DNA of 64,000 bases. Source: Aurantiacibacter arachoides (GTDB lineage Bacteria > Pseudomonadota > Alphaproteobacteria > Sphingomonadales > Sphingomonadaceae). Both the position numbers and the translations under genes were made by a program. This document shows positions 46,589 through 54,806 of the stretch, piece after piece (positions within the stretch are counted from its first letter, which is position 1; each line of letters opens with the position of its first letter). Below the pieces are notes generated by a model. It was not told the DNA's origin and made no database searches. It was given only the letters and a program-made list of their open reading frames with translations. The stretch lies in assembly GCF_009827335.1 (NCBI RefSeq), contig NZ_WTYH01000001.1:2703501-2767500 (forward strand), in the 5' to 3' direction.

Positions 46589-47154
46589 TGGCCACCGAAG
46601 AGACCAAGACCGCGAACGACCTGTCCGACCTGAAGTCGGTCGTCGATTCCGCGCCCGCCGCAACCGAGACCGGCGCCGATGCCGGTAACACCGCCGATGC
46701 TGGCGAGGGCGAGGCACCCCGGCCTGCCGCCCCCACCATGCCGCTGCGCGAGCAGGAGCTTGACGCGCAGGGCCGTGCCTATGCCACCGGCCGCCGCAAG
46801 GATGCCACGGCCCGTGTGTGGCTGAAGCCCGGCACTGGCAAGATCACCGTCAACGGCCGCGACCAGGAAGTGTATTTCGCCCGTCCGACGCTGCGCCTCG
46901 TGATCGACCAGCCCTTCACCATTACCGAGCGCCAGGGCCAGTACGACATCGTCTGCACGGTTGCGGGCGGCGGGCTTTCGGGCCAGGCCGGCGCGGTCAA
47001 GCACGGCATCAGCCAGGCGCTGTCGAAGTACGAGCCTGCGCTGCGCGGTGTCATCAAGGCCGCCGGCTTCCTCACCCGCGACAGCCGCGTGGTGGAGCGC
47101 AAGAAGTACGGCCGCGCCAAGGCGCGTCGCAGCTTCCAGTTCAGCAAGCGCTGA
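46588..47154 (+). CDS. rpsI: 30S ribosomal protein S9 with long N-terminal extension
   Basis: Small-subunit ribosomal protein. The S9 domain occupies residues about 63-188 ([21 protein letters not shown] to the invariant C-terminus [11 protein letters not shown]). The first about 60 residues form an acidic Ala/Thr/Asp-rich extension ([16 protein letters not shown]) that most bacterial S9 proteins lack; related alphaproteobacteria have similar tails. It is coupled to rplM and followed by a strong terminator. Confidence 0.97.
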   Translation: MATEETKTANDLSDLKSVVDSAPAATETGADAGNTADAGEGEAPRPAAPTMPLREQELDAQGRAYATGRRKDATARVWLKPGTGKITVNGRDQEVYFARPTLRLVIDQPFTITERQGQYDIVCTVAGGGLSGQAGAVKHGISQALSKYEPALRGVIKAAGFLTRDSRVVERKKYGRAKARRSFQFSKR

Positions 47155-47190
47155 TCCGGATCACCAGTTTCCTCGACGGAGGAAAATGCG

Positions 47191-47223
47191 AAGGGCGGCT
47201 CCCACGAGGGGCCGCCCTTTTCG
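47191..47223 (+). terminator. Intrinsic terminator of rplM-rpsI
   Basis: AAGGGCGGC (47191-47199) pairs perfectly with GCCGCCCTT (47211-47219) around an 11-nt loop and is followed by TTT. It begins 37 nt after the rpsI stop. Confidence 0.85.
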
Positions 47224-47269
47224 CGTTCTAGGCACCTGGAAAGACGATACCGTTGGCCTGTCCGGTCGA

Positions 47270-47647
47270 TCAGGCGGCTTGCTGTGTGCCCAGCAAGGTG
47301 TTCACCTGGCCCATCAGCTGATCGATGGTCAGCGGTTTGGACAGGTAGCCGTCAGCACCAGCCCGCCTGATCTCCTCCTCATCGCGCTTGCCCGCGAATG
47401 CCGTCATGGCGAGTATGGGGATATGGCTTGTGGCCGGGTTGCGGCGGATCTTGCGGATCAGTTTGCGGCCCGAAACGTGCGGCAACTGGATGTCCATCGT
47501 CACGAGATCCGGCGCATAGTCGTCGACAGCGTCGAGCACGCGCGCGCCATCGTCCACGGTTCGCGTATCGAACCCATGTTGCTGGAAGACCGCCTCGTAG
47601 AACATCCGGTTCAACAGATCGTCTTCGACAATCAAAACCTTGGTCAT
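47270..47647 (-). CDS. divK: Single-domain response regulator, DivK-like
   Basis: A 125-residue stand-alone receiver domain. The pocket has VEDD near the start, phosphoacceptor D52 in TMDIQLPHVSG, Thr in AMTAFAGKRDEEEIR and Lys in YLSKPLT. The MDIQLP-x-SG, TAFA-K-DEE-IR and Y-SKP pattern closely matches DivK, the diffusible regulator of polar development and CtrA control in Caulobacter. The ATG at 47647 follows a GGGTATGG stretch. It is alone on the minus strand between the rpsI terminator and the phosphoesterase gene. PopZ is encoded about 9 kb away. Confidence 0.85.
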   Translation of the reverse strand: MTKVLIVEDDLLNRMFYEAVFQQHGFDTRTVDDGARVLDAVDDYAPDLVTMDIQLPHVSGRKLIRKIRRNPATSHIPILAMTAFAGKRDEEEIRRAGADGYLSKPLTIDQLMGQVNTLLGTQQAA

Positions 47648-47738
47648 GTGGCCATACCCTATCCGAATTTGGTCAGCTTTACGCATGGAATGCGACAGGG
47701 CGCGGCCCGGCAGAGCCAACCGGAGATGGTAGGGGCGC

Positions 47739-48596
47739 CTAGTGCACCGGCGGATCGACGGGCGGCACCTGGTTGACCGGCGCGACGGGTTCTCCCGGTT
47801 GGCGCGGCGGGGTCGCATCTTCGGGCACATCGTCGATCTGCATGTCCTGTGTTGCGACTGCCTCCAGGTTGCGCACGCAAACCTCCAGCCGCTCGCCGTC
47901 CCAGTGCAGTTCGTTGAAACTTGGCGGGGTCGAACGAACGCGCTGCGACAGTGTGCCCGCGCCGATCATGCGCACGCTGCCGTCGGCGGTCTGTTCCAAG
48001 ATGTCGAAAGCATCGTGGACGTGACCCGATAGCACCGCGAGGACCGGACGCCGGGCCAGTTCTGCCAGCGCCTTTTGCCCATTTCTGGTCAGCGCGGTGC
48101 CTGCGGTGCCGACCTCGCGCAGCGGATGGTGACAGGTCACGAGGGCGCGGGTCCCCTGTGGAAGCGCATCGAGCGCGGTCAGGCACCGTTTCAGTGCGGC
48201 ATCGGTTACCCAGCCTTTCGACCAGTTCAGGCGCGGCTGCCAGCGGCGCACGGTCTTGAGCGGGACGATGGCGAGCCCGGGAAGGTCGATTTCCGCTTCC
48301 ACCACCCGCTCCACCTTGCGCAGTCGCCGATACGGATCGAAAAACCGCTCGACCGGATTGAAGTAGGGCAGGTCATGGTTGCCTACCTCGACCGTGACCG
48401 GCACGTCCAGCCCTCTGATCCAGCTGGTCGCCGCGTCGAATTCGCGTTGGCGTGCCCGCATGGTGAGGTCGCCCGTGATGGCCACGGCATCGGGGCGCTT
48501 CTCGGCGATTTCCTGCATCACCCAGTCGAGCGCGCGCGTGTCTTCCAGCCCGAAATGAATGTCGGACAGGTGAAACAGCAGCTTTGCGTCAGTCAT
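47739..48596 (-). CDS. Calcineurin-like metallophosphoesterase
   Basis: A 285-residue cytosolic phosphoesterase with the full di-metal motif set: LSDIHFG (7-16 region), AITGDLTMRARQ, VEVGNHDLP, CHHPLRE and LSGHVHDA. The C-terminal about 35 residues are a Pro-rich acidic tail. The architecture resembles CpdA-type or UDP-diacylglucosamine-like phosphoesterases, but the substrate is unknown. Its 5' end overlaps the lipid-kinase gene by 8 nt, so the two are translationally coupled, which favours a lipid or nucleotide-lipid phosphate substrate. Confidence 0.87.
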   Translation of the reverse strand: MTDAKLLFHLSDIHFGLEDTRALDWVMQEIAEKRPDAVAITGDLTMRARQREFDAATSWIRGLDVPVTVEVGNHDLPYFNPVERFFDPYRRLRKVERVVEAEIDLPGLAIVPLKTVRRWQPRLNWSKGWVTDAALKRCLTALDALPQGTRALVTCHHPLREVGTAGTALTRNGQKALAELARRPVLAVLSGHVHDAFDILEQTADGSVRMIGAGTLSQRVRSTPPSFNELHWDGERLEVCVRNLEAVATQDMQIDDVPEDATPPRQPGEPVAPVNQVPPVDPPVH

Positions 48597-49440
48597 CGTC
48601 GCGGGTTGCCAGCAGGTCGACTTCGCAGCGCACCAGTCGAAATTCCGTGGGGCCGTCCACCTGGCACTGTTCCCCGTCGAGCAGGACGCCGAAACCCTCG
48701 TGCTCCGTGCTGGCCAGAGTGAAGCTGTCGGCCTGGCCCAGCCGGTCGTGCGGGCCGTCGCGGAACTCGCGGCGCATCAACGCCAGTGTCTGGTCGAAGT
48801 AGTCGCCGGCGGTTTCCGCGTAATAGGCATCCACGGTGATTCCTTCGTCGGTGGGCGTGAGCAACAGCAAGGGATATCCCTCGCGCTTGCCCATCTGCGG
48901 TTTGTCAACGCGCAGCATCGAGCCAAACAGCGTTTCCGCAATGGCGGCGCGCGCCTCTGCGGCCATTTCCAGCGGACCCTTCAGTCGCATCGCCTCACGC
49001 ACGTCGCCCCAGGCTGTGCCCGGCCCGGCCAGCACGCCGGCGTAGGCATGGCCGCTGGCGGTCTCGATGATACCGGGGCGGCGGCGGCGCGCGCCCCCCC
49101 GAGCAACTGCGCCGAGCACCTCGTCCATCTCCGCATCGCCGAACAGGCGATGATAGAGCAGGTTCATCGTTCCGCCTGGCAGCACCAGCACCGCACCGCT
49201 CCAGCCCGCCAGCGCTTCCAGCACGGCGTTGATGGTGCCATCGCCGGCGAAGACCGCCACGGTCTCGATCCCGGCGGCTTCGAGCATGGCCACGGTCGGC
49301 AGCTCCTGCTTGGGAAAGATCGTGCGGTGCGCGACCTTCAGACCGCACGTGTCGCAATGGCCCTCGAAGGCGGTAAGCGCGTCGGTATCGTTGGATCCCG
49401 ACGCCTCGTTGTTGATCAGCCAAAGGCGCAGTTCGCTCAT
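48589..49440 (-). CDS. Second diacylglycerol-kinase-family protein
   Basis: A 283-residue DAGK-fold protein with VFAGDGTINAVLEALAG at 64-80 (the usual first Gly of GGDGT is Ala), LPGGTMNLLYHRLF and a late VLLDGEQCQVDG. The family phosphorylates diacylglycerol or sphingoid lipids. It overlaps the phosphoesterase gene by 8 nt and appears to form a kinase/phosphatase couple. It is distinct from the kinase at 2462-3502, which carries an intact GGDGT motif and a different partner. Confidence 0.83.
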   Translation of the reverse strand: MSELRLWLINNEASGSNDTDALTAFEGHCDTCGLKVAHRTIFPKQELPTVAMLEAAGIETVAVFAGDGTINAVLEALAGWSGAVLVLPGGTMNLLYHRLFGDAEMDEVLGAVARGGARRRRPGIIETASGHAYAGVLAGPGTAWGDVREAMRLKGPLEMAAEARAAIAETLFGSMLRVDKPQMGKREGYPLLLLTPTDEGITVDAYYAETAGDYFDQTLALMRREFRDGPHDRLGQADSFTLASTEHEGFGVLLDGEQCQVDGPTEFRLVRCEVDLLATRDDD

Positions 49441-49498
49441 GCTGTTGAAAAGCGGCGGCGAGGCCGGCGGTTCCCCGAGCTCGCTTTCATCGCGAATC

Positions 49499-49873
49499 CT
49501 AGATCTTGCGGGCGATCAGCAGCCAGGCCGCGACGAGGTTGAACAGCGAGTAGCCGGCGTAGGCCCACAACCAGGGTTCATGCCCGGCCCGCGCCGCATA
49601 GAGCGCCCCGCACAGCAGCACGAACTCGGTCAGCAGGCTGGCGATCCGCGCGCGTCGTACCAGCGTGGGCGGGAGCTCGGCAAACAGGCCGCGCCCGCCG
49701 TCCATCACGGCGCGGTGAAGCGTGAAGTTGCCCACGCCAAGCAGGAACACGAGGATCAGCGCCATGCGCCATCCCTGCCGCACGCCCGGACGAACCGCAA
49801 TCGGCCTTTCGTAGGTCCGGAAATGCCGTTGGTCGGCCGCGCTGTAACTCATCGACCGCTGTCGCGTGCCCAT
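49499..49873 (-). CDS. Small membrane protein of unknown function
   Basis: A 124-residue protein with a basic cytoplasmic N-terminus and three hydrophobic helices (MALILVFLLGVGNFTLH; ARIASLLTEFVLLCGALY; WLWAYAGYSLFNLVAAWLLI). No family recognised. AAGG five bases upstream supports ATG 49873; ATG 49852 is the alternative. It lies upstream of the lipid-kinase gene on the same strand, with a 58-nt gap, and diverges from urcA. Confidence 0.62.
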   Translation of the reverse strand: MGTRQRSMSYSAADQRHFRTYERPIAVRPGVRQGWRMALILVFLLGVGNFTLHRAVMDGGRGLFAELPPTLVRRARIASLLTEFVLLCGALYAARAGHEPWLWAYAGYSLFNLVAAWLLIARKI

Positions 49874-49919
49874 CGACGCCTTGCTGCAACCGGCGTGGAC
49901 CGCGCCTACCCCTGTCATC

Positions 49920-49978
49920 GCACCGCAGCCGTTCCAGTCCCACCGGCTGCGGTGCATCCCTTCCGCGGGACCGGAAGG
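49920..49978. promoter_or_regulatory. Two tandem stem-loops upstream of urcA
   Basis: GCACCGCAGCC (49920-49930) and GGCTGCGGTGC (49945-49955) are perfect 11-bp complements with a 14-nt loop. Three bases later CCTTCCG (49959-49965) and CGGAAGG (49972-49978) form a second perfect 7-bp stem. No T-run follows on either strand. They sit 36 nt before the urcA start, in the gap between divergent genes, and may be a structured leader or operator pair. Confidence 0.5.
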
Positions 49979-50013
49979 ACACCTGGATCAATAGACCCTT
50001 GAGGAGATGTCCC

Positions 50014-50346
50014 GTGTTCAATCAGACCCTGACCATCGCTGCCGCCATCGCCCTGACAAGCACGGCCCTCTCGCCCGCGGCAAGCGCTGCCACCCAGCCC
50101 GCCGACCAGGCCACCCAGATCAGCGTACGCGTTGCCTACGACGATCTCGACCTTGGCAGCGATGCCGGCCAGGCCGAACTTGCCCGGCGGCTCGAACGTT
50201 CCGCCCGCCATATCTGCGCCACCCGCGAGAGCGACCCCGGCAGCCGCATACGCAGCCGCCATGCCCGCGCCTGTTATGACAGTGTCATGATCCAGTACGA
50301 AGGACGCTTCGCCGCGATCGTGGCAGACCGACAGCGCGGGGGCTGA
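50014..50346 (+). CDS. UrcA-family exported protein
   Basis: A 110-residue secreted protein of the UrcA family, common in sphingomonads and other alphaproteobacteria, function unknown. It has a signal peptide cleaved near ASAAT (residue about 25), the conserved ISVRVAYDDLDLGSDAGQAEL block, and a cysteine pair (HICA and RACYDS) likely joined by a disulfide. The start is GTG 50014, with AGGAG seven bases upstream. An intrinsic terminator follows at 50377, and two strong hairpins precede the gene. Confidence 0.88.
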   Translation: MFNQTLTIAAAIALTSTALSPAASAATQPADQATQISVRVAYDDLDLGSDAGQAELARRLERSARHICATRESDPGSRIRSRHARACYDSVMIQYEGRFAAIVADRQRGG

Positions 50347-50376
50347 CACTCAGCCCGTATCGCCCCTGCGCGAAGC

Positions 50377-50405
50377 GCGCCCTCTACCCCGGGGGCGCCC
50401 TTTTC
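50377..50405 (+). terminator. Intrinsic terminator of urcA
   Basis: GCGCCCTC (50377-50384) pairs with GGGGGCGC (50391-50398, one G-T pair) over a 6-nt loop, followed by CCTTTT. It starts 30 nt after the urcA stop. Confidence 0.65.
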
Positions 50406-50435
50406 GCATGAAAGCCGTGCTGGCGTGCTGGCGTG

Positions 50436-51188
50436 TCAGCGGCCGGCCATGGCCTTGACCTGTTTGAGATAGGTGCGCCCGATGCGCAGTTCCTCGCCAT
50501 CGTCGAGCTCGGCGCACCACACGCCCAGCCCTTCATGCCGCAGCCCGCGAATCGAATCGCGGCGCAGGATGGTCGATCGGTGGATGCGGATGAAGCGTTC
50601 GGGATCGAGCTTTTCCTCCAGCCCGGCAATGGTCTGCAGCAACAGGTAACTGGCGCTGCCCACATGCAGCCGCACATAGTCGCGCTCCGCATCGATCCGG
50701 CGGACCTCCGCCACGTCGATGCGCAGCAGTTCCGACCGGTGCGGCACCCAGAATTCGCTGAGCCATCGTTCGCCTTGGGCACTCGCGTCGGGGGAAGGAC
50801 CGGGCTGACCCCGCCGCGCGATGGCGCGTTCGATGGCGCGCTCCAGCCTGTCGGTGGCGACCGGCTTCAGCACATAGTCTATCGCCTCCAGGTCAAAGGC
50901 GTCGACGGCGAAGTTCTCGTGCGCGGTGACGAAGATGACGGCGGGGCGCGAGTGCTGCTGGCGCGCGGCGCTGGCGACCTGCAGGCCGTCCATGCCGGGC
51001 ATGGTCATGTCGAGCAGCAACAGGTCGGGAGCCAGCTTTTCGGCAAGGCGCAGGGCGGAATGGCCGTCGCTGGCAGTGCCGACCACGGTCAGTTGCGGGA
51101 TCTCGGCACACAGCACCTGCATCCGTTCGATCGCCAGCGGCTCGTCGTCGACGATCAGCGTGCGCAGCGTGGGAGAGTTCCCGGTCAT
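50436..51188 (-). CDS. LytTR-family response regulator (second pair)
   Basis: A 250-residue regulator. The receiver domain has VDDE at 14-17, phosphoacceptor Asp in LLLLDMTMPGMDG, FVTAHENFA and YVLKPVATD. A LytTR DNA-binding domain follows (LSEFWVPHRSELLRIDVAEVRRIDAERDY to FIRIHRSTILRRDSI). The start overlaps the kinase stop by 4 nt (ATGA). Together with the kinase it forms a LytSR-type two-component pair. Its targets are unknown. Confidence 0.92.
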   Translation of the reverse strand: MTGNSPTLRTLIVDDEPLAIERMQVLCAEIPQLTVVGTASDGHSALRLAEKLAPDLLLLDMTMPGMDGLQVASAARQQHSRPAVIFVTAHENFAVDAFDLEAIDYVLKPVATDRLERAIERAIARRGQPGPSPDASAQGERWLSEFWVPHRSELLRIDVAEVRRIDAERDYVRLHVGSASYLLLQTIAGLEEKLDPERFIRIHRSTILRRDSIRGLRHEGLGVWCAELDDGEELRIGRTYLKQVKAMAGR

Positions 51189-52366
51189 GCGGCCGCCGTT
51201 TCACGGATATGCACCAGCGGCAGACGCAGGTGCGTGGCGAAACCTTCGGCCGAGCGGCCCGAGACGACGGTGGCCTCGTCGCCGAAGCGCGCCTCCAGCC
51301 GTTCGCGCACGTTGGTGAGACCGATCCCGAACCCCGGGCGCACCTCCTCGTGGCCGGGGGCGGACTGGCCATCGTCCGAAACGCTGACCACCAGCCGCCC
51401 GTATTCCTCGCGCGCGGCCAGTGTAATCGTCACCTGCCCCGGCGACGGCGCGACCGCGTGCTTGACCGAGTTCTCCACCAGCGGTTGCAGGATCATGCCG
51501 GGGATCAGCGCGTCTTCCAGTTCGGCGGGAATGTCATAGCGCGCCTGCAATCGCAGCGGAAAGCGAACCCCCTCGATATCGAGATAGAGTTTCTGCAGCG
51601 CGATCTCCTCGCGCAGGGGAACGTCGGCGGTCGTGTCCTCGGCCAGGCTGCGGCGATAAAAGGTGCTGAGCATCTGGATCATCCGCTCGGCGCCTTGCGT
51701 CCTGTTCGTCAGCACCAGTGCCGACAGCGAATTGAGCGTGTTGAACAGGAAGTGCGGGTTAACCTGATAGCGCAGCGATTTCAGCTCCGCCGTGCGCGCG
51801 GCGTTACGGAACTGCTGTTCGCGCCGCTCGGCCAGCCGCGCCTTTTCGGCGGTGAGCAGCGCGAAATACAGTGCGCACCACGCCAGCAGCATGAAATAGC
51901 GGCTGAAGGTGATCTCGATGACGTATTGCAGGCTGCTGGCCTGCATCAGTTCGTTGATGTTCTCCAGCCGGTCGTTGTCGGCCTGCCCTTCGGCCACGCC
52001 GCTGGTCTGCACCAGTTCCTGCAACACCCTTTCGTCGTTGCGCGACTGCATGTCGGCAAAGACCAGGTAGTTGGTCTGCATGCACAGGAGGGCAGCCGGC
52101 AGGGCGAACACCAGGGCCGCCAGGATCTTCGTCCACAGCGGCCTTGCATCGAAGGGGCGCAGCACGACCCACAGGCCCAGCGTGATGATGATCCCGATGA
52201 CGCTGGAAGCCACCCGCAGCTCCATCAGCCCGGCATCGTCCATGCCCAGCAGCTGTGAGCGCAGGGTCATCAGGAGGGCATAGGTGGTCCACAGCCCCAC
52301 GACGGACAGCAGAACGGTCCGGAAGGGAACGCGCGCCGTGGGCTGGCGGGTATCGGAACTGGCCAT
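51185..52366 (-). CDS. LytS-type membrane sensor histidine kinase (second pair)
   Basis: A 393-residue sensor kinase. About five hydrophobic helices occupy residues 15-175, interrupted by an acidic segment (NDERVLQELVQTSG) that may face the periplasm. The phosphoacceptor region is YQVNPHFLFNTLNSLSALV, the N-box LVENSVKHAV and the G-box GFGIGLTNVRERLEARFG. It is coupled to the downstream LytTR gene (ATGA). It differs from the first pair in having a longer periplasmic segment, so it probably senses something else. Confidence 0.9.
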   Translation of the reverse strand: MASSDTRQPTARVPFRTVLLSVVGLWTTYALLMTLRSQLLGMDDAGLMELRVASSVIGIIITLGLWVVLRPFDARPLWTKILAALVFALPAALLCMQTNYLVFADMQSRNDERVLQELVQTSGVAEGQADNDRLENINELMQASSLQYVIEITFSRYFMLLAWCALYFALLTAEKARLAERREQQFRNAARTAELKSLRYQVNPHFLFNTLNSLSALVLTNRTQGAERMIQMLSTFYRRSLAEDTTADVPLREEIALQKLYLDIEGVRFPLRLQARYDIPAELEDALIPGMILQPLVENSVKHAVAPSPGQVTITLAAREEYGRLVVSVSDDGQSAPGHEEVRPGFGIGLTNVRERLEARFGDEATVVSGRSAEGFATHLRLPLVHIRETAAA

Positions 52367-52468
52367 CGACCATGCCTACCCCGCCCCCCGGGGATCGGCA
52401 ATCGCCAGCGGTGCTTCCCGTCGATGCCCGTATGTCGCCGGTCGAGGCTTTCCAGCGGGGATGGCCTT

Positions 52469-54001
52469 CTAGCGGGCTGGAAGGGGCAGCAGCCCCTCCT
52501 TGCGGATCTTCTCGCGCCAGTGGAGCGGGGCGAGGGTGTGGACGTTGTTGCCTTCCGCATCGACGGCCACGGTCACCGGCATGTCCTTGACGGTGAATTC
52601 GTAGATCGCTTCCATGCCCAGCTCCTCGAAGGCGACGACCTTGGCGCCCTTGATCGCGCGGGCGACGAGATAGGCCGCGCCGCCGGTCGCCATCAGGTAG
52701 GCCACCTTGAAGCGGCTGATCACCTCGACCGCGTCCTGCCCGCGCTCGGCCTTGCCGATCATGGCCAGCAGCCCCTGTTCCAGCATCATCTCGGTAAAGG
52801 TGTCCATGCGCGTGGCCGTGGTGGGGCCGGCGGGGCCGACGATTTCGCCCATGACCGGATCGACCGGGCCGACGTAGTAGATCGCCCGCCCCTTGAACGC
52901 GACCGGCAGGCTTTCACCGGCTGCCAGCATGTCCTGAATGCGCTTGTGCGCGGCGTCGCGCCCGGTCAGCATCGCGCCGTTCAGCAGCAGCCGGTCGCCG
53001 ATCTTCCAGCTCGCCACTTCCGCGGGCGTGAGCGTGTCGAGATCGACGCGCCTGGCCTCGGCATCGGGCTGCCACTGCACGTCAGGCCACTTGTCGAGAT
53101 CGGGCTGCGGTAGGTAGGCGGGGCCGCTGCCGTCGATGGTGACGTGCGCGTGCCGGGTGGCGGCGCAATTGGGGATCATGCCCACCGGCTTGCCCGCGGC
53201 GTGGCATGGCGCATCAAGGATCTTGACGTCGAGCACGGTGGACAGCCCGCCCAGCCCCTGTGCGCCCACGCCTTGCGCGTTGACCGCGTCGAAGATGTCG
53301 ATTCGCAGCTGTTCGATATCGCTCTGGGCGCCGCGCTGCTTCAACTGCGCCATGTCGATGGGCTCCATCAGCGAGAGCTTGGCAAGCTTCATGCAATGTT
53401 CCGCCGTGCCGCCGATGCCGATACCCAGCATGCCAGGCGGGCACCATCCCGCGCCCATCGAGGGGATCTGGTCCACCACCCAGTCGACGATGTTGTCGCT
53501 GGGGTTCATCATCTTGAACTTGCTCTTGTTCTCGCTGCCGCCGCCCTTGGCCGCGACATCGATGGAGACGGTGCGTCCCGGCACCATTTCCACGCTCAAC
53601 ACGCAGGGGGTGTTGTCGCGGGTATTGCGGCGGGTGAAGGCGGGATCGGCCAGGATGCTGGCGCGCAACTTGTTGTCGGGATGGTTGTAGGCGCGCCGCA
53701 CGCCCTCGTCGACGACCTCCTGCAAGCTGCGTCCGCTTTCCAGCCGGCAATCCTGACCCCACTTGAGGAAGACGTTGACGATGCCGGTATCCTGGCAGAT
53801 CGGCCGGTGCCCCTCGGCGCACATGCGGCTGTTGGTCAGGATCTGGGCGATGGCATCCTTGGCCGCCGGGCCCTGCTCGGCTTTGTAGGCCTCGCCCAGC
53901 GCAGTGATGTAGTCCATCGGGTGGTAATACGAGATATACTGCAGCGCATCAGCCACCGTCTCGATCAGATCCTCCTCGCGGATTGTCACCATGTCTTCCA
54001 T
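52469..54001 (-). CDS. fumA: Fumarate hydratase class I (iron-sulfur)
   Basis: TCA-cycle enzyme interconverting fumarate and malate with a [4Fe-4S] cluster. The 510-residue product is the fused alpha/beta class I form. Motifs are RPICQDTGIVNVF (cluster Cys), AGWCPPGMLGIGIGGTAEHCM, CHAAGKPVGMIPNCAATRHAH and the beta-domain LNGAMLTGRDAAHKR and GEIVGPAGPTTATRMD. The ATG at 54001 follows AGGAG about 11 bases upstream. Dependence on a labile cluster connects it functionally to the suf operon in this window. Confidence 0.95.
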   Translation of the reverse strand: MEDMVTIREEDLIETVADALQYISYYHPMDYITALGEAYKAEQGPAAKDAIAQILTNSRMCAEGHRPICQDTGIVNVFLKWGQDCRLESGRSLQEVVDEGVRRAYNHPDNKLRASILADPAFTRRNTRDNTPCVLSVEMVPGRTVSIDVAAKGGGSENKSKFKMMNPSDNIVDWVVDQIPSMGAGWCPPGMLGIGIGGTAEHCMKLAKLSLMEPIDMAQLKQRGAQSDIEQLRIDIFDAVNAQGVGAQGLGGLSTVLDVKILDAPCHAAGKPVGMIPNCAATRHAHVTIDGSGPAYLPQPDLDKWPDVQWQPDAEARRVDLDTLTPAEVASWKIGDRLLLNGAMLTGRDAAHKRIQDMLAAGESLPVAFKGRAIYYVGPVDPVMGEIVGPAGPTTATRMDTFTEMMLEQGLLAMIGKAERGQDAVEVISRFKVAYLMATGGAAYLVARAIKGAKVVAFEELGMEAIYEFTVKDMPVTVAVDAEGNNVHTLAPLHWREKIRKEGLLPLPAR

Positions 54002-54102
54002 TGCCTGCAATCTCCTCGTATCGCCGCCCACATAGGGCGCGCGACGCTTTGAGACAAACGCCCCATTGCCCCTCGCAGGTGCAACAACTAAGGCATTCGC
54101 CC

Positions 54103-54804
54103 ATGTCGCAGACAGCCGAGAGATTTCCCGACGTGACGAGCGCCCAAGACATTCCGGCAAATCACCTTTCGCCCGCCGCCGACCCGCTCGACGCGGCAGA
54201 GGCTGCCAACCTGACGACGAATGTCGCGCGCCGGGCGATGATCGACAGCCAGTTGCGCACCAGCGGCGTCAATGCCCCCTTCGCGTTGAAGCGCATGGCC
54301 GCCGTCGCGCGGGAGGATCACGTGCCCGCTAGGTGGCGCGCCAACGCCTATATCGATCGTGCCATCGCACTGGATGGCGGCGGCCAGATCGCTGCGCCGC
54401 TGTTCTACGGCATGATGCTGGAGGAGGCCGACCCGCGCGAAGGCGAAGTGGTCCTGATCGTCGATGCCGGCTCGGGCTACCTGCCCGCACTCGTTGAACC
54501 GATGGTGGCCACGATGTCGGTGATTACCGCGGAAAAGGCGCTGCAGCAGACCGACGAACCGAGCGTCCCCGGCGCGGCAGCGACGCTGTTGCTGATCGAC
54601 GGGGCGGTGGAGCATATCCCCGCCAGCCTGGCCGCACGCCTTGCCGACGATGCCCGCGTCGTCACCGGCATGGTGGGACGCGGCGGCATCACCCGGCTGG
54701 CCATCGGACGCAAGGCTGGGGCGGATGTCGCGCTGCTGCCGCTGAAGGACATGGGCATCCCCCGCCTCGCGGCCTTCGACGTGGCCAAGGGCTGGAGCTT
54801 CTGA
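54103..54804 (+). CDS. Degenerate protein-L-isoaspartate methyltransferase-like protein
   Basis: A 233-residue protein whose first two thirds align by eye with PCMT (ARRAMIDSQLRTSGV, VAREDHVPARWRANAYIDRAIALDGGGQIAAP, then VVLIVDAGSGYLPALVEPM as SAM motif I). After motif I the normal SAM-binding and HVGDG region is shortened and replaced (VATMSVITAEKALQQTDEPSV), so methyltransferase activity is doubtful. A 40-residue tail precedes the domain. tolC starts 2 nt after its stop, an arrangement that recurs in alphaproteobacteria, so a role linked to efflux or envelope function is likely. Confidence 0.8.
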   Translation: MSQTAERFPDVTSAQDIPANHLSPAADPLDAAEAANLTTNVARRAMIDSQLRTSGVNAPFALKRMAAVAREDHVPARWRANAYIDRAIALDGGGQIAAPLFYGMMLEEADPREGEVVLIVDAGSGYLPALVEPMVATMSVITAEKALQQTDEPSVPGAAATLLLIDGAVEHIPASLAARLADDARVVTGMVGRGGITRLAIGRKAGADVALLPLKDMGIPRLAAFDVAKGWSF

Positions 54805-54806
54805 TC

